From: Sepiola atlantica
Lineage: Eukaryota > Mollusca > Cephalopoda > Sepiida > Sepiolidae
NCBI GenBank assembly: GCA_963556195.1
Contig: OY744544.1
Coordinates: 42,890,484 to 42,954,483 of the forward strand
Length of the DNA: 64,000 nucleotides
Direction: 5' to 3'
Shown: one piece after another, positions 54,484 to 64,000 of the stretch
How positions within the stretch are numbered: the stretch's first letter is position 1
Layout: every line of letters starts with the position of its first letter
Program-made: the position numbers and the translations under genes
Notes under the pieces: generated by a model
The model's database searches: none
What the model was told of the DNA's origin: nothing
Seen by the model: the letters and a program-made list of their open reading frames with translations, nothing else

Positions 54484-55180
54484 CTAATTTTTACATGGCT
54501 TGCTGCACTTTTTTATTTTTTGCCAATAAAATTGATTGACTGAGTCAGTCTCCTTAATTTCACATTGCAATGTCTCTTCTTGAATGGACCTTTGTGAACC
54601 CAATTTGGCTACGCCTCTTATCGCATGTTGCCTCTGCAACTTCATATGGCCATACCCCCTTCCACAGCCAACTGGAATCGTTTTTACTTTTAGCAATCAG
54701 TACATGTTATTCCCAGTTCGATTGGACAAAGTCTTCTCAACCAATATCAAACAAGGAGTTGGCAATTTTTACAGGAGTCACAGTAAAGCTTTATTTCTAA
54801 ACTTGACTGCAAAAGCAATTTTTTTTAGCTAATACCTTAATTCTGAGGTAGGAGTCAATTATGGATCGCAATTCTTGCAATCTGGAGTCAGAGCCAGCAT
54901 TATTTACAAGAGTCGCAGTAAAGTATTTTCTTTTAACTGCCTCTGCAATTCTGTAGGTTGATAAATTGTTTAACAGGTTCTTCATAAAATCGAGGGAAAA
55001 TTATCTTATTCACAAACTCAAGAAATAATGGGATAATTTTGTGCAGTCAAGTGTGAAAGAATACATAAATACCCAACTCATTAGTCTGGTTTACGTTTTG
55101 CTTCACTGAATAACCCAATAGGATGGCTTATTAAGGATAACAAAAACAGATATAGACTTAAATATATTTATCTTTATATA
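54484..55180. other. Noncoding stretch
   Basis: Overlapping short frames at 54570-54832 on both strands lack domains. CAGGAGTCACAGTAAAG and CAAGAGTCGCAGTAAAG (54773 and 54907) form a local inexact duplication. Confidence 0.4.
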
Positions 55181-55195
55181 AACAGGAACAGATAT

Positions 55196-55761
55196 GTATT
55201 ATTTGGATTATTCGGACTACTGTTCTCATCATGGATGTTATTCTCACAACGTTTTGGATGATGTAATCTCCGACCATTTTCAGTTGTATCTTGCTTAACT
55301 CAGAAATCTTTCTGTCAAACCTGTGAATCTATACGGAATTCGAATGGCACCCTTTATTTAATCGACAGAGGTAGCTTGCTCTCGTTCCATCAGTAATGCG
55401 GACCCGTGGCATAACGGATAAAATGCTAAGTAATAATCGGTTCTAAGTGACAGACTTTTGCAGGTTGAAGGTTCAATCCTCAGTACGATACTAAGAATGT
55501 AATTATGAATTACTTAAGACTTCTAACCGGTCATAGCTGATAGAACGAGAGGAAGCTATCTCTGTGAATTAAAGGTTTTCTGTGCAAAATTTTATACAGA
55601 TTCCGGAGTTTAACAGAAAGATTCCCGAGTTCAACAAGATAAACCTGAAGGTTGGAGGTTCAGCCAAAACGTTGTGAGAATAACATCTAAGATGAGAACA
55701 GTAGTCCGAATAATCCAAATAATTCAAATTATCAATTCTTATCCGAAAAATTCCGAAACAT
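55196..55761. mobile_element. Palindromic retroposon with tRNA-Arg-like core
   Basis: Inverted arms of about 200 bp (55197-55400 and 55530-55734) surround a tRNA-like centre. Examples are TTATTTGGATTATTCGGAC against its complement at 55713-55733, and AGAAATCTTTCTGT against ACAGAAAGATTCC. The pair AACAGGAACAGATAT (55181-55195) and AACAAGAACAGATAT (55762-55776) forms a 15-bp direct repeat with one mismatch, as expected for a target-site duplication of LINE-mediated insertion. Confidence 0.65.
55398..55500 (+). pseudogene. tRNA-Arg-like sequence with Pol III A and B boxes
   Basis: TGGCATAACGG at 55407-55417 fits the A-box consensus and GGTTCAATCCT fits the B box. The start GACCCGTGGCATAACGGATA resembles tRNA-Arg genes. 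The interior is about 25 bp too long, so it is a degraded or SINE-type promoter, not a functional tRNA. Confidence 0.6.
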
Positions 55762-55874
55762 AACAAGAACAGATATTCCTAAGAATCGGACATCCGATCT
55801 GCTTCATGATGAAAATGATATTTCAAACTAACGAAAATCTTATTTCAAATCCCTTTCTTCAAAAAGATATCGTA

Positions 55875-56160
55875 CACCTTGAGCATGTCTAACGGTTGGC
55901 AACCAGAATGGTGAAGGTATTCTCCACACCCCTCTACAAAGAATGGCTTCAAAGACTACATCTGTCATCATATGAGCAACGAAGGATGTGAGGGGACCCG
56001 ATTCTGGCATACAGTATCATCAATGGGAATGTAAATCTATCTTTAGAGGAGTTTTTGGTCCCAATGTCTAGTTGTGGTCTCTGTGATCACCCACAGAAGA
56101 TGTACCATCATTGCTTTCGTCTCAACGTCTTAGATTCCTAAAAAGCATCCATTCAATCCA
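55875..56160 (+). mobile_element. LINE C-terminal fragment
   Basis: Broken frame reading LATRMVK, WLQRLHLSSYEQRRM, GDPILAYSIINGNVNLSLEE, MYHHCFRLNV. This matches the polyprotein region that precedes the piece at 53925-54139 in the same LINE type. Confidence 0.65.
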
Positions 56161-56339
56161 TATGCTTAGCGGTGAAAATAATATTTACAAACTAATGTGC
56201 GACAAACCAACAAAATTTTTATTTGAAATTAACAAAACAAAATCGCATTTTTAAATAATTTCAAAACTCTTAAGCCAATCCAACCAAAATCATTAGTACA
56301 CATTCATAATAACCTTTGCCATTACTAAACAGCAGAACG

Positions 56340-56740
56340 TTATGTCGACCAAGAGCAGAGTCTACAAAGCATGTGTACACGGTGTGGTGATATATAGAAG
56401 TGAAACCTAACTAATGAGGGTTGAAGACATGCGTTGCATGGAGAGAAATGATATGAGAATGATATGATGGATGTGTAATGCGAGTCTTCAAGACATGCTC
56501 AGATTCAATGGTATGGCTATGTTGAAATAATGGATGAGAGTTCCTGGGTTAGTAGAAGTAGAACTATTAAGGTAGCAGGGTAAACCCACAGAGGTAGGTC
56601 AAGGAAAACATGGGAAGAAGTGATAAGGATGGACGTGAGAGAAAGAGGGATAAATAAAGACCTGGTCAGAGATAAGTTAGTTTGGAAGTCAATTTCTAAA
56701 AGCTGTTCAACACATGTCAGCATGTACAATGGATGTTAAA
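56340..56740 (+). mobile_element. RTE-type LINE, C-terminal fragment
   Basis: Broken frame SRVYKACVHGVVIYRSET, then EDMRCMERNDMRMI, WMCNASLQDMLRFNG. It is the plus-strand counterpart of the minus-strand fragment at 45366-45830 (NDMRMI shared). Confidence 0.7.
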
Positions 56741-56816
56741 CCAGATATGATGATATTCAGATCGTAGGACAGTCGAAATAACATTAAAAAAAACAACAAA
56801 AAAAACGTTACTGCAC

Positions 56817-57130
56817 ATGTGCATTAATGTCCTTATTTCTTCCCTACAGACTCTTTCTCACAGAAGAAACGCTAGTCTTTCTCTACTCTATCGTCATTTT
56901 CATGGCAGGTGTTCGACTGAGTTCCAATATCTGTTTCCCACCAGTAAAACATTCACAGCAAAAACATGTTTAGCTACAACTACTATAAAGTATTTTCATT
57001 TCTTCCTCTGTGTACCTGGAGCTAAACGAAATTTCCATGAGCAGAGTTTCTTTCCAAGAACTATCTGTCTGTGAAATACAATACCATAGAGCTGCTTCCC
57101 AGCTGACTACAACATACTCATTTTCAAGTT
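56817..57130 (+). mobile_element. LINE 3' end fragment
   Basis: Reads LQTLSHRRNASLSLLYRHFH, GRCSTEFQYL, TFTAKT, FHEQSFFPRTICL, the familiar C-terminal end of jockey/CR1-type LINE polyproteins, followed by a short degraded remainder. Confidence 0.75.
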
Positions 57131-58544
57131 CAATATTAGCAAATTCTTGTTGAGCCGTCCTCTTAAATAATCAAATTCTGCCCAGTTTCACCCATCATCT
57201 CTAATACTCAAGATGTTGATCTCACCGTCCACCTGACAAATGCATTAACCCTTATCCTCGAGTGGCATTTGGGCCTTGATAACCTGCGACTCATTAGTAC
57301 AAAAAAATATTTGGCCCAAGCGTAATTTTGTCAAAATGATGCTTCGTTTGAAAACTTGTATTCCTTATCCAATATATAAAGTAAAGTCAGTCTCTTTATC
57401 ATTTTCTTTCTACAAAATCAATATTTGATTCTCGTACATCAGTTTTCCCGGTGGATCGTTGCAGCATGTGTTAAGAAGAATAAAATGAAATTCGATTTAA
57501 TTCCTTCCAGAAAATATTTTGTCCAAGTTCGATTTATTTTCAAATGCCTGCCATCTTAAAAAAAATTGTTCATACATACATACATACATACATACAGGGT
57601 TACTTCCCTTTTATTGGAACAAAAGAAATAATATTTTGGAAAAAACAACAAAAAAACAAAGTGCAAGTAAATAGATTACCGGGCACCGCCACATAAGCAC
57701 AGCTTGTAAAATGTGTAATTTATCAAATAAATGTAAACATTTTATTAAAATTGGTAATAATTCTGATTGTGTTTAAAAAAAAATAATTACACATTGGATT
57801 GTTTACAAAGAGTAATCTGGGAATGAGCTTTACATCACAGATTGGGGATGGGCCCATAACCCCCTAGCGCCGACACTGTCGAGCATAAACGTAGATATTA
57901 TTTGATGATCCGACTCATGAGCAGTGACATTTAATTGATCATGAAAAAAAGCATGGGTTTGGCAATTGTAATAGAGTCACCTTTTGTGTTCGTCCCTGAG
58001 ATTTGTTGACGGACATGACAAAACATATTCTGACGAGGAATTGCAACCTTTGGAAATTAAATTAAATGTCACCGAGAATTACTGACAAATTCTTGGCATA
58101 AATACATTTTTTTCCAGCAGCAGATGTAGTTGTCACTATAATCAGATCCTGAATAAACTCCGACAAACAGTCATGTGACACTGCAGAAATGCAGTGCCGC
58201 CCAAATTCCAAAGAAACACAAAGATAGTTTTTCAGTCTCTCTCTTTGATGTTGCAGTGGTGCATGCGCTTATTGGTGTGTCAGATTCAAGTTTTGTTAAT
58301 GCATCACTTTTGCTAGGGGATGTTTGCAACCTCTACATGGTCGATCTTGTGAGTAATCTATTACTAACAGTTGAATGAAGTAATTAAAAATAATTGTAAC
58401 TTGTTGATTTATACAAATATATATACATATACATTAATTAAGTTCAAATATATTGATAAAAAGAACCTAGAACCAATATTTTTTCAAAAGTGCTCAATAC
58501 AAAGTCAAGTTTTATAAAAATAAAACTTATATAAACATTTAAAA
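57131..58544. other. Noncoding stretch
   Basis: A short (CATA)n at 57573-57597. No supported gene; the 67-codon frame at 58175 has no domain features. Confidence 0.45.
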
Positions 58545-58666
58545 CAGCCTACGTGAGTTAACCACAATTTCAATGTTAATACATCTACTTGGGGCTGTAA
58601 GATGAACAAGAGTTGATCTTACAGCACTGAGGAGATGTATTAATGCTGGTTAACTTGTGTAGGCTG

Positions 58667-58671
<5 letters not shown>
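58545..58671. repeat. Imperfect palindrome
   Basis: CAGCCTACGTGAGTTAAC with ATACATCTACTTGGGGCTGT inverts to the sequence ending GGTTAACTTGTGTAGGCTG. Arms are about 60 bp with a few indels. It abuts a long (AT)n. Confidence 0.65.

Positions 58672-58732
<61 letters not shown>
58671..58732. repeat. (AT)n microsatellite
   Basis: About 30 uninterrupted AT units between two palindromes; further (AT)n tracts lie at 59058-59096, 59557-59580 and 59797-59815. Confidence 0.97.
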
Positions 58733-58735
<3 letters not shown>

Positions 58736-58819
58736 ATCCAGGCAAGGTAAACATCCACAGGATAGTAATCCAAAGAATTTCAACCAGGCTTATAAAAAGT
58801 GCTCAATATCAAATAATGC

Positions 58820-59052
58820 TTTTATATATGATTATTTTTATTTACACAGACATGTACAAAATCTGCGACACTGGCATGTCAATGTTATCGATCAACAGCT
58901 GTTATAAACTGATCTTAACCTTTCCAAATATGATCTAAGGTTAAGATCGGATTTTAACTCTTCCTGATGAGATCTCAGTTTATAACAGCTGTTGATCGAT
59001 AACATCAACATGCTAGTGTCACAGATTTTGTGCATGTCTGTAAATAAAAACA

Positions 59053-59062
<10 letters not shown>
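58820..59062. repeat. Fold-back element flanked by (AT)n
   Basis: Arms near 100 bp each: TTTACACAGACATGTAC, TCGATCAACAGCTGTTATAA on the left and TTATAACAGCTGTTGATCGA, ATGTCTGTAAATAAAAA on the right, with a small second stem in the centre (GATCTTAACC / GGTTAAGATC). No protein. Confidence 0.75.
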
Positions 59063-59100
<38 letters not shown>

Positions 59101-59400
59101 TGAGTAAATGCGAAATTTTTTTCATTTATCACTCCTATATTACCACTAAAACGGGTTAGTGTTATTTAAATCAATAATACAAAATAGTATTATTAAATAC
59201 GATATATATAGTACTGATGAAACACCCTTAGACACCAATTAGGAATCCTAATTTGCATATCTATTTTGTAACCAGTCTATTATAAATTAATGCTTGGTGT
59301 TATTGATTTTAAATTATACTGTATCTATTTCTCTCAATATATGTAAAAGTTTTGTCGATATTAACATTAATAATAATTTAATTCATTAAAGTTATTTAAT
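59101..59400 (+). repeat. Dispersed repeat, copy 1
   Basis: Matches the reverse complement of 61733-61980: TATTTAAATCAATAATACAA, CCTAATTTGCATA, GGTGTTATT, TTTTGTCGATATTAAC. It is noncoding and AT-rich; the family is not recognised. 38715-38910 looks like a more diverged member. Confidence 0.65.
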
Positions 59401-59554
59401 TAAAAAAAAAAGGATAAATTCATTCATTTTCAAAGGTCAACGTCATTTAGATGAAACTTATTTACTTTATAAAAAAATATATATCGGCGCATCAATATGA
59501 GTACTCTATCTCTCTCTCTCTCTATCCAAACCAAATTTTCTTTTTTATTGTTTT

Positions 59555-59585
<31 letters not shown>

Positions 59586-59884
59586 GGAAGTTTCTCAACC
59601 ATTAAAACTATATAAAAAATAAAAAAATATATAAAAAAAAAAAAAAAAAAGAAACAACTTATAGTCTCAAGTCTTCCAGTGGAAAATCACTCATGTAAGT
59701 CAATTTATTTTTTACAGTTATTATATTAGTTAGTTTCTAACACTATTTTGAGGGATCATCAGTTGTTTACCATGAAAAACTGTTTCGGGAATTTATATAT
59801 ATATATATATATATCATATACTTGACAAATCAGATCATAAAAAAATAGATTATCCCAAAAGACTGAGAACTTAGTACAACTGTG
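59401..59884. other. Low-complexity stretch
   Basis: Poly-A (near 59636-59650), (TC)n (59507-59523) and (AT)n runs. No gene. Confidence 0.7.
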
Positions 59885-60350
59885 AATTGTTACAAGGGTA
59901 AAGGGGAAGCACTAGATAGAGGTAATTACAAATACTGAAATCTGATGGATCAGGTCCTGAAAATGACAGAGAGAATAATTGAGCAGTAAATAAGTCAGAT
60001 AAGCATAGATGAAATGCAATTTGGATTTATGCCTGAGAAAAGTACCACTGGTGCTATATTTATCCTGAGACAAATGCAAAAGAAGTACCTTGGTAAGAAT
60101 AAGAACCTGTATTTTGCTTTTGTGGATCAAAGAGATTGTCTTTTGGACTTTGTGTAAACTAGGAGCAAATGAGTGGTTGGTGAAGGTTGTTCAAGCAACG
60201 TACAGAAATGCTCAAAATTGTGTTAGAATTAATAGCACAATTAGTGACAGCTGTAATGTTAAAATAGGAGTACATCAGGGTTCTGTACTGAGTCAATTGC
60301 TTTTCATTTGTGTCATAAAACCATTGTCAAGGGAGGAATGCTATGGAAAG
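59885..60350 (+). mobile_element. RTE-type LINE, reverse transcriptase fragment
   Basis: Frames read MTERIIEQ, then ISIDEMQFGFMPEKSTTGAI, FILRQMQKKYLGKNKNLYFA, then VDQRD. In a shifted frame, GANEWLVKVVQATYRNAQNC, VRINSTISDSCNVKIGVHQG, SVLSQLLF follow. These are the middle reverse transcriptase motifs including the (V/R)HQGSVLSPLLF block. Truncated and frameshifted, with the catalytic Asp pair not seen. Confidence 0.8.
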
Positions 60351-61460
60351 TAAAGGTCTGAATGTTAATGTTACCAAGACCAAAGTGATGATCAGTGGTT
60401 GGAAAACCCTTGGAAAGGCCATCCTTCCAGCATTATCTTTAATAATGAAGAGACCTCCCCCTTGTCTCCTCATTTAAGATGAGGGGCTGGTGTATGGGTG
60501 GTCACCAGGGAATTGTGAAAGTTTTAATTTGGCTATTTTTGTTCCTCGATCCAGAGTTAAGCTAATCTTGTATCACATCCAAACTTGGTGGAAAGTCAGT
60601 GAATACCTTTCACTTCCCTCATGGCTTTTTGTACTGAACTAAAGATGATTGGTTCTGTTCGGCCACAAATTGTTTTAAAATCATTAAGAATGCCTGATCC
60701 TCTTTTCAACTCACTGTTTTGGAAGCGGTTTGCATCAAAAACCTTGAGCCAGACTTGTGTTAACAAAAGAAATTTGTGTTCATGTCGAAGTGATTCAACT
60801 AGCGTACTGAGTTTCCCTGAGTAGAAATTTTTCAACTCACTTAAACATTTTTTTTTTTCTTTAAAATTATCATGACATATTTCTTTGAAAAGTTGCCCAG
60901 CGGGGGAAAATAGCTATTCCAGTGTTAGGGGGCAAGGGTTATCTCTCTTATTGCATATTATGAACATAGTTATTTCCCTTCATATCATGTGCGATTTGTT
61001 CATATCGGCCATATTAAAATTCTAACATAAAAATACGCTTTTTTAGCATTTTGTATGTATGATTCAACTTGCCATAACTTACTGTTAAAAAATATAATGT
61101 AATATACTTGGGTGAGTGAATTAGCCAGAAAATATATTAGCAGGCAAAATGCGGGTATAAACGAACTAGTAGGCTCAATTGCTGACTGTGAGAATGGAAG
61201 TGAATTTAAGAAAAGGGAAGTGATGTAATAAGAGAAAAGTATGAGTTTCTGGTGTTTGGTAAATAATGAGTCTGAAGAAAGCGATTGAGCAGTACTAAAT
61301 GAGTTAACAAAAACCTAACTTAATGGCTTTACATTTACTCTTTCTCTCATTTTTCCATGATGTAATGAAACACTGAGTATTAATAAACCACTGTCCACTC
61401 GACATGATGCTTGTCTGAATTATTTCTGTTGTATAAAAGAAAAGAATCAGTTTCATTTTT
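60351..61460. other. Noncoding stretch
   Basis: May include degraded LINE downstream sequence to about 60480. Two opposed frames at 60596-60835 lack known motifs. No gene is supported. Confidence 0.45.
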
Positions 61461-61475
61461 GCTTTGCTGGCAGGC

Positions 61476-61570
61476 AACACGGTTCGACAGAGACGAGTTA
61501 CAGCAGAAACTGACTCAAAATATGGAAGAGAAAAAAAAACTACCTGCAATTCGACGGCTATTATCTAGCG
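61476..61570 (+). other. Very weak candidate exon
   Basis: An acceptor-like TTGCTTTGCTGGCAG precedes an open frame ATRFDRDELQQKLTQNMEEK, KKLPAIRRLLSS. No GT donor lies at a suitable place, and the end of the frame is shared with a repeat at 63706-63770. Confidence 0.15.
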
Positions 61571-61732
61571 CTAAGTATTCTTTTTGCATGATATATCTTT
61601 AATAAAAATGAATTGTAATTTTAAAAACTATTAGTTTGAATTTGAATTCCCTCCCTTGAAAATTAACGAACATACTATTTTAAGAAATGTTTTGTTCCTG
61701 TATCCTTTTATTATAAATTAATTTTGATTACT

Positions 61733-61980
61733 GTTAATATCGACAAAACTATTGACCCCTTATTGCATGCATATATATATATAGGAAAATTGGACAATAA
61801 AATTACAAATGAATAACACCAAACATTAATTTAATTAGTTATGCAAATTAGGCATACAATTATCTGTTTGAGTCTTTACTCTCTACTATATATGCAGTAT
61901 TTCAAAAGATTATCTTGTATTATTGATTTAAATAACCGTGAGCCATTTTGATGGTAATATAGGTGTGGTGAATGAAAAAC
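61733..61980 (-). repeat. Dispersed repeat, copy 2 (inverted relative to copy 1)
   Basis: Starts GTTAATATCGACAAAACTAT and ends near GGTGTGGTGAATG; it is the inverted counterpart of 59101-59400, 2.3 kb away. Confidence 0.65.
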
Positions 61981-63705
61981 ACTATCAGATTTATTCATTT
62001 AGAAGTTCAATAAATTACGTATTTTATAAGGTGGGTTTAATAATTAAAAACAATTAAAAAAATTTTGTTGCCTGATTGGTTAAAATATTTGTCCTTGTGA
62101 AGAAGAAATCATTGATATTTTGAAGCACAATGTACATAAGAAGAAATAACTGTTTATTTATCTATTTTTCTTTAGATGTTCTTAGATGTTGGAGGACAAC
62201 GTTAGAATGGACATGGCGTTACCTCGGATAATACCTAGGGAGATGCGTTGAAACATCCAAGTAGTCTCTTGCTGCTCTGTAATAACGTGGTTTGAAATAG
62301 TGCCGAGTAGCATTTTTTTTTTTTTTTGCAGTTGATATTAAAGTATTAGTTTATAACGATGACCAGTTTTTATGAAAAAATGAACCCCCCACCACCACCT
62401 AAGTAAAACACAAAAATTAGAATTTATACGCAAAGTAGATTTTTATGGTAATGTTGATGATTATCTCCCTTGATTGAGGGACAATTACAAACTTTTCAAT
62501 AGAAACAAAATAAGTTCCTTTGTGCCGAGAACAAAAAATTCTCAAAACACAATAAAGAGTTGGCCCTTTCTAAATGGAGAAGAAGAAAAAAGAAAAGGAA
62601 AAAATAGGTTGGGATATTCCTCTAAGTGTGTCACAATGCTAAACCCTCACCCGACCCCACTGAAATCATAAGAGCTGTTGCAATCCAATCAGGAAGGGGA
62701 GAGGTGTGTATAAAGCTACCGAGTATGAAAAAAAGAAAAGAAAATTAAAGTAGTCCCAGATTACTTTTCTTGTAGAGTTGTAAACGAGGAAGAGGAGGAG
62801 GTAAAGTTTTTTTGTTTTTGTTTTAAAATGGTGTGAGGAGGAGGGGGGTGGGGTATCCTGCCAGAATCGGTTTTGCAGGGTTTGTGATCAAACAAAACTC
62901 GATAGGGCAGGCATGAGTCACACAGTGAATGCAGGTCACAAATGTTGGACTGAGAAAACAAAATACAAAACGTGAAATAAAATAATGTCAGAAACAACAA
63001 AAGATGCAAACAAACTTTACAGCTGATGGCTCGTTTTGTTGACGATGCTGATTTGTTGGTTCTTTTATACGAATACATTTTTTACATTAAAAAAAATAAG
63101 TTAAAGAATCTAACCCAGTCATTATTCAAACAGCTTCCTGTGGTGTTTTCTGCATGACATGCCTAATTTCACAAAAATCTTATGATATATATTATAATCT
63201 CTCTCTATACAAAGTTAGATATGTGTATAGTTTATATATTTGTATGTAAGGGATTCACTCCTAAACTAATTAATCGATCATTATGAATTTTTTAACATAG
63301 GTGCGAGGCGTAAACGTGGGTAATGTGATCTATATTTAATTTAGTTCCATGCAAAAGGAGCAAAAAGATGGTTGAATTCCTTCGTGAAAATTCAGATACC
63401 TCTGATTTTTGTGCAATTTTAATAATAGGTAATTACACATCAATTAATAAATATTCCCTAAATTTCAGTTTATTTGAAATATTTTAAATGAATCTTAGGA
63501 AGAATAATATGGGTACAATGTCCCATTTGAAAATTACATTATTTCAGATTTGCATTAAATTTGATCCATAGTCATTGGACACCAATAATCCTTGAATTTC
63601 AATTTCTTCTTAAGACCCCATTAAATATAAAGAAAAAAGTGGCTATTCTGCAATGATACATTTATGTAATTCAAGTAAAAAAACACTACTCGTCATCCGG
63701 CGACT
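61981..63705. other. Noncoding stretch
   Basis: AT-rich with T-, A- and C-rich runs. The 105-codon minus frame at 62761-63078 and the 65-codon plus frame at 62474 have no domain support. Confidence 0.5.
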
Positions 63706-63770
63706 ATTAATCTAGCTCTAAGTATTCTTTTTACCATGACATATCTTGGATAAAAATTTATTGTAATTTC
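63706..63770. repeat. Short dispersed repeat pair member
   Basis: ATTAATCTAGCTCTAAGTAT, TCTTTTTACCATGACATATC resembles 61558-61620 (ATTATCTAGCGCTAAGTATT). Family unknown. Confidence 0.5.
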
Positions 63771-63977
63771 AATTTCTTCTTAGGACACTTACATTTTAGA
63801 CATTTTCTAGGATTAAAATCATGTAACAGATTTTGATCACAATTGGAATAAGGATTGTAGACATAAGGTTTAGTAGCATTATATCTTAATTTTAATCTCT
63901 GTAAGGGGACATAAAAGTGACGCAAAACGTCTGTTCAGGGAATTTATTTTACCTGTCCTAGGATGGGTATTCTTTTA

Positions 63978-64000
63978 GTTATTATAATAATAATAATAAT
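63978..64000. repeat. (TAA)n microsatellite at the window end
   Basis: TTATAATAATAATAATAAT runs off the window. Confidence 0.85.

Noticed and set aside
55398..55500. A functional tRNA-Arg gene
   Set aside because: A and B boxes fit, but the spacing is too long and the anticodon arm and acceptor stem do not form a normal cloverleaf.
60596..60835. Opposed 79- and 67-codon frames
   Set aside because: No known motif on either strand, and they lie just after a degraded LINE. Could be repeat sequence; not supportable as a gene.
62761..63078. 105-codon minus-strand frame
   Set aside because: Serine/threonine-, leucine- and phenylalanine-rich low-complexity translation of A- and G-rich DNA, without domain support.

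Overview
This is eukaryotic, repeat-dominated animal DNA. I infer a mollusc, most likely a cephalopod. The grounds are resemblance from memory of the degraded LINE ends, the long (TACA)n runs and the invertebrate-type U2 sequence (AAAGTG rather than AAGTG). No search was run, so the species is not proven. No cellular gene is complete here. The best host-gene evidence is one 139-bp exon on the minus strand at 49733-49871, which resembles the N-terminal coiled coil of CCDC50.

Positions 1 to about 38,010 form one composite tandem structure: the end of unit A, all of unit B, and a truncated unit C. Each unit has the same order. It begins with a U2-snRNA-like start and a degraded U2-headed SINE whose body has expanded into a 51-bp minisatellite. 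A conserved spacer and a (TACA)n tract follow, then a second spacer. Next comes a minisatellite slot, which holds 35-bp and 24-31-bp units in A but 30-bp units in B. The slot leads into a 5-6.6 kb array of a 179-bp satellite. The unit closes with a U2-headed SINE on the minus strand and a U2 snRNA 5' fragment on the plus strand. Unit C stops just after its (TACA)n tract.

Three copies of one apurinic-endonuclease non-LTR retrotransposon sit in the U2-like sequences, all on the plus strand. It is L1/Tx1-like and appears to be of the U2-targeting kind described in the literature as Keno. LINE 1 (9254-13737) is 5'-truncated but keeps an intact 1146-residue ORF2. LINE 2 (24316-29508) is 5'-truncated with an intact ORF2. 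LINE 3 (29549-36688) is full length, but a 2-nt poly-G insertion breaks ORF1 and two CGA-to-TGA changes break ORF2. All three 3' junctions fall at equivalent places, just before U2 stem-loop I, while the target-site duplications differ (18, 13 and 40 bp). ORF1 and ORF2 overlap as TGATG. The 3' UTR ends in a double hairpin with a compensatory base change between copies.

Positions 38,010-64,000 are AT-rich intergenic or intronic DNA. They hold degraded LINE 3' ends of several families, two further copies of the U2-headed SINE (one nested in a LINE with a perfect 10-bp duplication), several long fold-back elements (one hAT-like, one with a tRNA-like Pol III promoter), (AT)n, (GT)n and (TAA)n tracts, the CCDC50-like exon, and a few weak short coding candidates.
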